Source: Leucosporidium creatinivorum
Taxonomy: Eukaryota > Basidiomycota > Microbotryomycetes > Leucosporidiales > Leucosporidiaceae
Direction: 5' to 3'
NCBI GenBank assembly: GCA_001600635.1
Contig: BCKL01000003.1
Coordinates: 186,001 to 250,000, forward strand
DNA: 64,000 bases
Shown here: positions 24,259 to 34,348 of the stretch, piece by piece
Layout of the letters: each line of letters opens with the position of its first letter
How positions within the stretch are numbered: the stretch's first letter is position 1
Made by a program: the position numbers and the translations under genes
The notes under the pieces: model-generated
The model's input: the letters and a program-made list of their open reading frames with translations, nothing else
What the model was told of the DNA's origin: nothing
Database searches by the model: none

Positions 24259-24354
24259 AAAGTGTTTCCTGACCTCGGGACCAGGAAAGCGGAGGAAAGT
24301 GGAGGAAAGTGGTGGAAAGTGAGAGAGAGCGACGAGGAAAGTCAGGAAACTCTT
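24259..24354. mobile_element. 96-bp MITE-like element with inverted ends, in arm A
   Basis: Left end AAAGTGTTTCCTGAC (24259-24273) and right end GTCAGGAAACTCTT (24341-24354) are inverted matches with one mismatch. Between them lies a purine-rich GGAAAGTGGAGGAAAGTGG tract. A mirror copy sits in arm B near 32025-32120. The same end sequence recurs elsewhere in the window, most clearly at 59883-59972. Confidence 0.5.
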
Positions 24355-25826
24355 GCTGAGAAGGGAGAAAAGTGAATTGAGTGCTGTTTTGCTCTTTAGG
24401 GACAAGGCTCTGCGTTGTCGAGATGTGGCAGCCTGGTGAGATGACGAAGCAGCTCGGCGCCGAGATGGCCTCGTGCAGCTCGAACGAGTGAGCTCGGGAG
24501 CTCCTCCTCTTGCATGGCCGCTCTCGAAGCTGGGTTCTCACCTCACCACGAGCGATGCGTACTCAGCTACAGTATCTTGCGCCGTTCAACTGTTTCCTGA
24601 GTTCTGGCCAGGTTGAAACCCACCCTGGGTTGAAACCCGGGTTGGAACCACCCTCGCTGGTTTCGACCTCGAGGCGGGCTCTGTAGGTCGTTATTGCCGA
24701 GTGTGAGGTGGGAGTCGGCAAAAATGACCGCTCTCCATGCGCCAGGGATGAAGCAAAAGTATGAGAAGGTACAGCAGAGCAGTAAAGCCGCTGAGAGACG
24801 AGCTCGGCGCCGAAGTGCGGCGGGTTCNTTGCTCTGTCGCTGCTTCCAAAGCTTGATCGCTCAGAGCAGAGGTCTGCAGCTGGTGGTTGATACAGTATGA
24901 ATGTCCACTCGAAGCGCTGAGGTATCCCGATCTAACGGCTCGTGTCCAGCGCCGCTCGGTGAGACTGGCGCCGAGAGAGGCGGCTCGAGAAGTCAAGGTG
25001 CAGTATATGTACCTCTCCATCTTCCGCCGTGACTAGAGTAGCTTTAGAGACCCTCGGGCATTGCTCGGCTAGTCCGANACACGACATCTCTGCACACGCC
25101 TAATTTGTTTCTTGGGTTGGCCCAGTGGCTAACGACCATCCTTTCGGAGAGAAATGTGGATTAGCAATTCATTATTTGAGGTAAGCTGCAAGCCTAGGTC
25201 AGCGGGCAAGATGACCAGATGTCACGCAGAGGTGCAGCGGGGGCGTTGANGGGTNTATGATACTTCCAGTGATGCAACACAGATTTACATCGCCAGCTAG
25301 CGACCTACGAGGTGACNGACGGCCAGNCNCGTCGCCGAGGTGGATGCTCGGCGCTCGCTTGAAAGGGCTTGCGCAGCTCGAGTGCTCTCGCAGTATGGTA
25401 GCTACAAGCGCCCCGTCATTACTGGACCTATCTAAAATCCCTGCACTATCGTCAGCCTCCAATGTGGTACAGTGAAGCCTGACAAGCCAGCCGGTCGAGA
25501 GGCGTAGTCAGCCGAGCTTCAAACAGGCAGAGTTTCAAAGGCTAGCAGGGCTCCACCTAAGCTCGGATGATGTACTGATAGTGTTTCTGATCCGATCTGA
25601 GTAATATGAGAGCCCGAAGCGACCTGCACAGCGCGCTGTAGAAGCCAAGGCCGGACCTCGGCGCTGAGATCCCACCCCGCTCTCAACCGGCTCAGACAGC
25701 CTACAGCCGCCCTGGGAGGGTCCGGGGTCGCAAAAGGGATGTCATACATTAATCTGAGAAGCTCTGGGTACCGCTAGTGGCCGGCAAAAGGGAAAATGAG
25801 AGCGCCGAAGGGCAAAAGAGAGGGTA

Positions 25827-25917
25827 TGCCTGATACAGGGATCGAACCTGTGATCTTCTCCGTACGTTACAGAGCGTACAATGTAAAGGAAACGTCATAA
25901 ACCGCGCAGACTCAGGC
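25827..25917 (-). tRNA. tRNA-Val(UAC)-like, D-arm eroded (probable pseudogene)
   Basis: Read on the minus strand it has a near-complete acceptor stem (GCCTGA with TCAGGC), a perfect T-arm (ACAGG TTCGATC CCTGT) and an anticodon arm with UAC interrupted by an intron of about 19 nt. Compared with the copy at 30462-30553 it lacks two bases after the acceptor stem and the D-stem no longer pairs. It lies at the inner end of arm A. A functional variant is not excluded. Confidence 0.55.
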
Positions 25918-26270
25918 ATTTGGAGCGATACTGGGGCGCAGTAGCGTCTCCCGCCCTCCTGCCCGCTCCTCTGCTTGCTGTAGCTGGGTAGACGTGCAAG
26001 CGTATTCCACACGTGCTCTGATACACCTTGCTCTCCTTGCAGCAAGCCGAGCCTCGAGCGACGCGCCCTGGACGAAGCCGAGCGCCGAGCGCCGAGCATG
26101 GCCCCACGTCTCTCTGAGGCAAGGTCAGCGGGGGCGGTGGGCTCATGCAGTGCAGCAAATACACACTCTAGCGTCCTCCATCGGCTGCTAACACCAGTGC
26201 AGGCATCAGCAACCCTGGGCCGCCTTGTGCAGGCAACGCCGAACGAGCCCCACCGAGCCGAGCTCAGCTC

Positions 26271-29200
26271 TCATCGCAGAGGCGAGAGCGTGACAGGCTG
26301 ATCCGCATATAGGAAGATCTGGAAGTCGGCCTGCACGGTCTGTGGTAGAGCAGTCGGGATGACGAGGTAGCCTGCGAGTCGGACGACGTTAGCTCAGTGA
26401 ACTCGACCTCGACTTCGGCCTCAGCGCGCCGACTCACCAGTTTCGCTTGCTGGTAGTCGAAAGAGGCGAGTCACAACTCCACAGACAGCATCGGAGAATG
26501 GACCTGTGCTCTCAATCAGCTGCTGAGGGGCATCGTCATGCGAGGTCGAGTAGAGGGAGAGGGCGATGGGGAGAGGGCCCTCAGGTGCTTGAAGGCGAAT
26601 CCTGCGCGGAGCTCGACATTAGTAGGGATCTCCAACTTTGTATGGCGAGGCGTGAGAGACTCGCCGGAGTTGCGTTGGCTTGGGAACGGCGAGGAGGAAG
26701 CTCGGCTCGGCGCGCTGCGTGTCGTCCGGTGATCCCCTAAAGGCGAGAAGCGTCAGTCAGAGATCCCGGCACGAATATGGGCTGCAAATCAATCTGACCA
26801 TGACCCTCGAGCACTACGAGCGAACATTCCAGCTCCCTCTGGGGGGATCGGCGCGACCTCGAGCGGTAAGTTGGACTCGATCCGGAGCTCGAAGTCGGCC
26901 TTGTGGTGGGGTTGGAAGGAGGAGACGACGAGCGTGTATGCGTCCGCTGTAGAGGATAAATCCATGAGCTCGGAGGTCTACAGCAGCTCCGGAGCCGAGC
27001 TCACAAAGAAGACCGTCGGCGTGCGTTGCGACGAAGCCGTAGCTGTAGGCGGAGGCTCCAGCCACGACGTCGCGCTCCTCGAAGCTGCAGACCGGGAGAG
27101 GTCAGCAGGGTGACAGCAAGCACGAGGTCTTGACCGCTCACTCGGCGATGCGCTCGCCCTTCCTCCGCACGAGCTTGACGTTGACGGGGGTGTCCTTCGA
27201 GGTGTCGCAGTGAATGCTGAGCTCTCCTCGGAGATTTGTTTGCTCGGGTAGGGAAGAGACGGTGACCCGGTACTGAGGATTGGTGAGGAAGCTTGCGCAG
27301 GTGTGATTGCCTCCGGCGGTCTTCTCGCTCCAGCTCCCTCGCAGCTACAGAACGAGTAGAGTAAGCAGCTGCTCCGCGATCAAGAAGAACGCTTAGCTTA
27401 CCGTCCTTGCATAGGGTAAAGGAGCGGGACCATCGACGAGGTCTAACGGCACGTCGGCGAACGCGCGCAGAGTGAACCGAGGCTCGACCGCTGCACCTCG
27501 GTAGGACACGAAGAGGTCGTAGACGTCGGTGTCGGGCTCCGAGTTGAAGCGGTACTGTAGCAGCGACCCGATGAGCGTGAGCGACAGCAGTGAAAAGGGG
27601 AGCAACGCACGAGGAGGAAAGGGTTGTCCGTCAAGCTCGACTGTGGGAGGCTGAGGTAAGCCGCTGCCTATCCCAGGATCGAGCGAGAGACCCGAAGGCT
27701 TACAGACGTGTCTACTCGACTCCGCCCTTGCTTGCCGCCGCGCCACGACTTGGCAACGTTGAGGCCGATGTACTCCTCGGCGTCGTTCTTGTCGTGGAGA
27801 TGCCGCGAGATGAGTATCCAGACCTCGCTCGGGACCTGAGGTACGCGCTCGACCTTGAGTTGTAGCTGAGTGCTGAATCCCGAGTCCGTTGCGCCAGCTT
27901 TCTGAGGGATGAAGCTGCAAGGGTCCTGATTAGCTCATTAAGGCGCCGGGGTGTAGCGCTCGCAACTCACCAGTGCACCGAGCTAGACTCCTTGAGGCTC
28001 TTGGGGTCCCAGCTGACGTGTAGAGCATCGAAGTGCGACGAGAGCTGATCCCAGTCGACGACGAACGTCTCGGCACCTGTTGCAGACTCTTGTTCAGCGA
28101 GAAGCGCGGAAGAGCAGAAAGAAGCGTGGCTCACCAAAGTCCATCCGAGGTAGGGCGCTTCGCACTTGCTCGGTCCAGCTCGTAGGTAGGTCGGTCGATG
28201 ATGAGGCTGGGGATGTCGGTCGTCGCCATGGGTTCATGAGCTCGACCTCGCGATGTCCTTCTCGCTCTCGTAGGTCTGTACAAGCGAAGGCCTTAGCACG
28301 GATCACACGAAGGAGATGGTGCAAATACTCACCGAGGATGGCGTACGAGTGGGAGGCGATCAGCCCTGGCGAAAGCGACGACTCGGACTTGCCTGTGCCC
28401 ACGGTGAGCACACATCGACCGGCGTGGTACGCGTCGAACAGCCTCGTCCATGTCCTGTCGCTATGGTGTGAAGAGCTATCGAGTACGAGGTCAGGTCGCC
28501 GCCAGCCGAAGAGCACCGCCGAGCGCACCTCAATTCGACGTGCTCGGGGATCCAGCCAGAGAGCGCACTGAATAGTAGCAGGTCAGCTGCGTAGTCCTTG
28601 CTACTAACGAGGCAGTTCGGCTCACTGTAGATCGATACCCGAGTTGCTGCAATGTGAACGAGATCAGCGAGGCACATGGAGGGGCGAGTTCGGCGGAGCT
28701 CACGAGCCATGGAAGTCGTATCCTCCCATCAGTTTGAGGTACTAGAGAGCAGACGTGATCAGTATAGCCCTCTTTATCGATTCTGAGAGGGCACGTACAG
28801 CCTTCTCGACGAGCGCCGTCCAGAGCTGGTCGTGTTGCTTTGTCGACGCCGACAAGGCTCGGCCATCCTCCGACACGGGTAGAGCATCGTCGATCGCTGT
28901 CGGCGGGAAATCAGCGCCTGGACGTGGGAGAGGAGCTATACCCTCTTACAGATCTGCACAGGCAAGGAGATCAGCTCTGAAAATGAAAGCTCGGCGCACT
29001 CTCGAACTCACCAGCCGCCAAGTTCCATTGACGAAGAAGCGCGCAGTGTAGCGGCCGGTCTTGCCGAGGCGAGGCAAGCCGTCGTCTCCTTGAGGGTACA
29101 AACAGGAGAGACCGAGCTGTGCAAAAGGTCAGCGGGGAGCGAAGCGGGCGGGGAGTCGTCGGCGCTCACTCTCGAGCCGAACCTGAGGTGATGCTCAGCG

Positions 29201-30030
29201 CCGACGATCAGCGAGGAGACGAGGGAGCAGTCCGAGACGTTGTCCTGTAGTATGTCTCTGCCTCTGAGAGATCCTGCGACCATGTCGGCCTCAGGGGAGA
29301 CCTCTGCCGCTGGTCGCCAGGAAGCGCCATGCTCGAGCTGCAGCGGCGAGAGCGCGGGCTGCGAGTCGTTGCGGCTGGGGAGAGCAGGGTCAGCTTCGGT
29401 AGAGGATGCTTGATATCAATACTCACTCGCACGGCTGCTCCACGGCATCGCTGCTCGTCCATCGCGGCAAGCGAACCCCATTGACCGTCGACGAGCGTTC
29501 GAGCACGGCATCCTGTTCCTCTGCAGCAGAGTGTCAGCAGGAGCTACTGGCGGCGTTGACTGGGTACTCACCAACGGACAGCCTGTCCCTCTGCACCGGT
29601 CGAATGAGGTCCTTCTTTGCCTGCTTGATCCGCGTCGCCCTCTCGACGAGCTTGGCAGACAGCGCTCGTAGCTCCTCCTTCCTCTGCTGGCTGGGACAAT
29701 GGCGAATGAGAGAAATGTAGGCCTGGGCTGCTTTGACGTAGCTATCGAATGCGGCGTCGAAAGAGCCCGCGAGCTCGTGTTTGGTCGCTCGGGCGCCGGT
29801 GGCCTGTAGGAGAGTCAGTTGTGGTCATCTGCGATGTCCTGTAGACTCACCTGAGCTTCCTTGAGCTTCAGGCTCCATTCGGCTGGTGTGGGAGCGCGGT
29901 CCGCCAGCTTGACGAGATGTGGGGAGAGCGAGACAGGCAACGGCTCCTTCTTCGGCGACGAGGCAACCTGCCGGGACTTCCATGGTACGGAACATGGTGA
30001 AACTCGCTGCAGGTGGTGCTCAAGTACCAT
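26271..30030 (-). CDS. RIM13: PalB/Rim13 calpain-like cysteine protease
   Basis: The calpain-like protease of the fungal alkaline-pH pathway, which in other fungi processes Rim101/PacC with Rim20 on endosomal ESCRT-III. An N-terminal MIT-type helical region is visible: PAEWSLKLKEAQ, then ELAGSFDAAFDSYVKAAQAY. The protease core has its Cys in QDNVSDCSLVSSLIVGA, the LKLMGGYDFHGS and SGWIPEHVEL motifs of the PalB group, His in LIASHSYAIL and Asn in ELMNPWRR, so the triad is complete. C2-like domains follow: GGNHTCASFLTNPQYRVTV, then YTLVVSSFQPHHKADFEL. The end reads FQIFLYADQPVTLSPLR. There are more than ten introns. The only ATG in the first-exon frame is at 30030, but a further upstream exon is possible. 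The whole gene sits between inverted arms A and B. Confidence 0.88.
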
Positions 30031-30419
30031 TAGCCGCCCTCGAAGCTACCGAGCGGCATGAGGTGATCCGGAGACCCCCCGGGAGCGCCGCCGAGCTCGG
30101 CGGGGCCCTCGCCGAGCACTCGTTGCCCTTTCTGCCTCCCCGCTTCCTGTGTGCCACCTGTCGCTGCTCTAAGGTCCATAAGAGTCTGCTACAAGCCCAT
30201 CGGTATTATCCCTGTGCGCCGATTCTGGCTCTGAGATGCGTAGGGCCGGCGCCGAGCATTTCGGCGAGGGGTTGCTAGCTCGGCAACGGAACTACGAGGG
30301 GGACAGCCGGTGATACAGGGGGGAAGCCCTACACCTGTATGTACGCAGTACGGCTGCTCGGCCTCGTTTACGGCGGTATGGGACGGATGGGAGCCGAAAA
30401 AACCTGGCCGGACTCCGCC

Positions 30420-32133
30420 AGGACTCGGGGGACGGTACTGCACGCGGTATCGCTCCAAATGCCTGATTAGTCTAGCGGTTTATGACGTTTCCTTTACATC
30501 GTACGCTCTGTAACGCCCGGAAAAGGTCACAGGTTCGACCCCTGTATTAGGCAGATCTCTCTTTTGCCCTTCGGCGCTCTCATTTTCCCTTTTGCCGGCC
30601 ACTAGCGGTACCCAGAGCTTCTCGGATTGATGTACAACATCTCTTTTGCCACCCCGGACCCCCCAACGGCGGCTGTAGGCTGTCTGAGCCGGCCGAGAGC
30701 GGGGTGGGATCTCAGCGCCGAGGTCCGGCCTTGGCTTCTACAGCGCGCTGTGCAGGTCGCTTCGGGCTCTCATATTACTCAGATCGGATCAGAAACACTA
30801 TCAGTACATCATCCGAGCTTAGGTGGAGCCCTGCTAGCCTTTGAAACTCTGCCTGTTTGAAGCTCGGCTGACTACGCCTCTCGACCGGCTGGCTTGTCAG
30901 GCTTCACTGTACCACAGTGGAGGCTGACGATAGTGCAGGGATTTTAGATAGGTCCAGTAATGACGGGGCGCTTGTAGCTACCATACTGCGAGAGCACTCG
31001 AGCTGCGCAAGCCCTTTCAAGCGAGCGCCGAGCATCCACCTCGGCGACGNGNCTGGCCGTCNGTCACCTCGTAGGTCGCTAGCTGGCGATCTAAATCTGC
31101 GTTGCATCACTGGAAGTATCATANACCCNTCAACGCCCCCGCTGCACCTCTGCGTGACATCTGGTCATCTTGCCCGCTGACCTAGGCTTGCAGCTTACCT
31201 CAAATAATGAATTGCTAATCCACATTTCTCTCCGAAAGGATGGTCGTTAGCCACTGGGCCAACCCAAGAAACAAATTAGGCGTGTGCAGAGATGTCGTGT
31301 NTCGGACTAGCCGAGCAATGCCCGAGGGTCTCTAAAGCTACTCTAGTCACGGCGGAAGATGGAGAGGTACATATACTGCACCTTGACTTCTCGAGCCGCC
31401 TCTCTCGGCGCCAGTCTCACCGAGCGGCGCTGGACACGAGCCGTTAGAACGGGATACCTCAGCGCTTCGAGTCGACATTCATACTGCATCAACCACCAGC
31501 TGCAGACCTCTGCTCTGAGCGATCAAGCTTTGGAAGCAGCGACAGAGCAANGAACCCGCCGCACTTCGGCGCCGAGCTCGTCTCTCAGCGGCTTTACTGC
31601 TCTGCTGTACCTTCTCATACTTTTGCTTCATCCCTGGCGCATGGAGAGCGGTCATTTTTGCCGACTCCCACCTCACACTCGGCAATAACGACCTACAGAG
31701 CCCGCCTCGAGGTCGAAACCAGCGAGGGTGGTTCCAACCCGGGTTTCAACCCAGGGTGGGTTTCAACCTGGCCAGAACTCAGGAAACAGTTGAACGGCGC
31801 AAGATACTGTAGCTGAGTACGCATCGCTCGTGGTGAGGTGAGAACCCAGCTTCGAGAGCGGCCATGCAAGAGGAGGAGCTCCCGAGCTCACTCGTTCGAG
31901 CTGCACGAGGCCATCTCGGCGCCGAGCTGCTTCGTCATCTCACCAGGCTGCCACATCTCGACAACGCAGAGCCTTGTCCCTAAAGAGCAAAACAGCACTC
32001 AATTCACTTTTCTCCCTTCTCAGCAAGAGTTTCCTGACTTTCCTCGTCGCTCTCTCTCACTTTCCACCACTTTCCTCCACTTTCCTCCGCTTTCCTGGTC
32101 CCGAGGTCAGGAAACACTTTTGAGGGGCACCGA
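30420..32133 (+). repeat. inverted arm B (1.7 kb), mirror of arm A
   Basis: Reverse complement of arm A with Ns at 31050, 31052, 31062, 31124, 31129, 31301 and 31551, each mirroring an arm A N. Beyond about 30555 toward the tRNA the two arms gain indels and substitutions, and past 30420 and 32133 they become unrelated. The outer end carries CAGGAAACACTTTTGAGGGGC, the inverse of the arm A outer end. No protein gene is recognised inside. Confidence 0.9.
30462..30553 (+). tRNA. tRNA-Val(UAC), intron-containing
   Basis: All arms fold. The acceptor stem is GCCTGAT with ATTAGGC (7 bp, one G-U). The D-arm is GTCT AGCGGTTTA TGAC. The anticodon stem is TTTCC with GGAAA, and the loop carries UAC after U33. 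The T-arm is ACAGG TTCGACC CCTGT. An intron of about 19 nt follows position 37, and its TGTAA can pair with the anticodon region, as in canonical pre-tRNAs. UAC reads the valine codon GUA. It lies at the inner end of arm B; the matching copy in arm A is degraded. Confidence 0.85.
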
Positions 32134-32339
32134 ATGGGTCGAGTACAGCGACCTGTAGGACTATAGCACAGGAGAGGTACGCTTGAGAGCCGTGTTGCGT
32201 GGACGAGGGCGCGAGAGGCTCGGTGGCTCTGCAAAGGGCGCGCGAAGCCGAGGCGCCGAGAACCTGTCTCTCACCAGCACGCACCTCTCGCTCGCTCCAG
32301 CATTATATATACGAAGCAGCAGTATCGCTTCCAGCACGC

Positions 32340-34207
32340 CTACTCATCCTCTTCAACGACATAAACCCCCTTCAAGTCCTTTTTCTCCTTCTTGGCCGCC
32401 TTCTTCGCCGCATTCGCAGCCTTGGGGTTGAGCGGCGCGGTAGTGCGGAGGTGCTTGACGTGCATGGGGATGTAAGTCGAGGTAGAGGGTGCCGAGAGAA
32501 AGGAGGAGGTGAGGTGAGGAACGAGCCAGGGAGCGCGGAGAGGTTGGATGTGGGTGCGGATGAGGGAGAGAAGGGGAGCAATGCCGGGGGCGTTGGACTG
32601 CAAGGGGGCTGGTCAGCTCAGAAAGAAGAGCGCAGAACAAGATCCGACGCACAGAGAGACCGATGGTGGCGACTCGACGAAGAGCGAGAGCGTCGGCGAG
32701 CTTGCGTTCGGCGCCAATGTCGAGAGGGATGAGAAAGACGTTCTGGCCTGTCGGTCGAGGGGTAGAGCTATCCGTGTCGTCCGTATCCATCGCATCGGGC
32801 TCCTTATCCGCCGACGCCTCCTCGCTCGCCTTCAACGTCTCGTCGAGCGCTTGCTGCACGCCGTTGGCGGCGGCTGCCATCGTGGGAAGGTGGGCGACGA
32901 GCGAGGGAGGGTTGATGTCAGGCTTGCAGACAAAGATGAGGTCCAGCACGGGGACCCAGTCCTCGACTTCCTCCCCCTCGAGCTGCTCAACGACGACTGG
33001 CGCGCTTTTATTCGCTGGCGGCTGCTCCTCCTCCACCGCCTTGCCCTTGCCCTTGCCCTCATCTTCCACCGACTTGGCCATGGCGCCCTGGGGATCATCC
33101 GACTTGATGACATCCGCCAGCAGGGTCGCGGCGAGTCCTTTGCCCGGCTTCGGCGGAGGATCGACTCGGGCGGCCTTGACCTTCTCCGAGTGGGCGTTGG
33201 CAAGCATGCGGAAGAAGGTGTTACGCTCGGTGGGAGGGAGAAGGTACGGCGGGAGGGAGGAGGAGGATGGAGCAGAGACGCCCTGGGTGAGGAAGCGGTA
33301 CGAAGGGCGCGAGAGGGTGGTCGAGGAGGTCGGGTTGAGAGGGTCGAGTAGAGGGCGAAAGACTTGCTTCTTCGGGTCGGGGGTGGGGCGATCCTTGCGA
33401 CGGTTCTTCTTCTTCGTCTTGCCGTCCTCGCCTTCCCTTTCAGCGCCCTTCTTCTCCACCGCCGAGCCCTTCGTAGCGCCGAGCCCTCCACCTGGCGCTG
33501 CCGTCGGATCGCCCAGCTCCCACCTGCCCCAGCGCACGCGACTCTCGAGCGCACGGGTGACCTCGTTAATCCCTACGCTCATGTGGTCGAGCAGCTTGGG
33601 GCGAGGCAGCGGTGCAGGCGGCTCGGCCTTGACGCGAGGAGGTCGGTCGACAAAGTCGGGGATGGAAGGCGTTGCTCCCGAGCGAAGCGCGAGCTGGTGT
33701 GTAGGGCCTGGCGTCTTGTCCTGGTCCATGGGTGTAGCCTGATCTCCTCCCTTGCTCCTCTTCATCTTCTTGCGAGCCTTGTTTTCCTCGCCCGTAGCTG
33801 GAGCTGCTCGCTTGCCTCCGCCAAGCTCGTCTGCGCCCTCCTTCTCCTTGCCTTTGCCCTTTCCCGCACCGTGCACTCGTCCTCGACGACGGGCGTGCTC
33901 CTGCAGGCGCCAGTCGGCGATGGGAAGCTCCTCTGGAGTTGCGGGCGTCGAGAGGAAGAGGAGAAGAGCGTCGAGGAGCTGCTGGCGGATGTTGGCGGGT
34001 ACGGGAGGCCTGCACACCAGCATACGATTCAGCAAGAGCTCTGCAGCGTGGCATCATCGAAGCTCACCAGGCGACTGAGAGCGGGTTGTCGAGGACGGGG
34101 CGAAAGACGGTCTTGCGAGCGTTGTCGTTGTCCTGCTTGGACTTTGCTCGTACCGAGTTGTTGGCCTGAGCTGATTTGGCTGTACCAGGAATTGCCGCGG
34201 GCGGCAT
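32340..34207 (-). CDS. POP3: RNase P/RNase MRP subunit POP3
   Basis: Fungal Pop3, a protein subunit of the RNase P and MRP ribonucleoproteins that mature tRNA and rRNA. The start MPPAAIPGTAKSAQ leads to the family's opening motif KTVFRPVLDNPLSVAW, then across an intron PPVPANIRQQLLDALLLFLS. Much later comes the core WVPVLDLIFVCKPDINPPSL, VAHLPTMAAAANGVQQAL, then NVFLIPLDIGAERKLADALA and RRVATIGLS. The last exon includes PGIAPLLSLIRTHIQPLRAP and ends in a Lys-rich stretch and YVVEEDE. The protein is about 590 residues, roughly three times yeast Pop3, because of a long charged low-complexity insert between the N-terminal motif and the core. It is divergent from VPS18, with 141 bp between starts. 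Confidence 0.85.
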
Positions 34208-34348
34208 TGAAGGCGAGAAACGAGGTAAAGGCGGGAGAGAGACCTGCTCGAGGTCCGTTCGCGCTTCTCTTGAGCTTCGACCTTTCGCCTCGATTCGTTC
34301 GCCTCTCTCGTTTCCGGTCAAGCTCTTTAGTAGAGCACTTGTAGGAGT

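Larger units (their letters stand above)
24246..25960 (-). repeat. inverted arm A (1.7 kb), mirror of arm B
   Basis: This block is the reverse complement of 30420-32133. The core 24251 to about 25824 is nearly identical, and its seven N bases (24828, 25078, 25250, 25255, 25317, 25327, 25329) pair with the seven Ns of arm B so that every coordinate pair sums to 56379. There is therefore no net indel across that stretch. It carries no recognised protein gene. At the outer end lies a short palindromic element with AAAGTGTTTCCTGAC, at 24611-24650 is a GGTTGAAACCC palindrome cluster, and at the inner end is a tRNA-Val copy. An A-box-like TTGGCCCAGTGGCTAACG occurs near 25115-25132. Confidence 0.9.
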
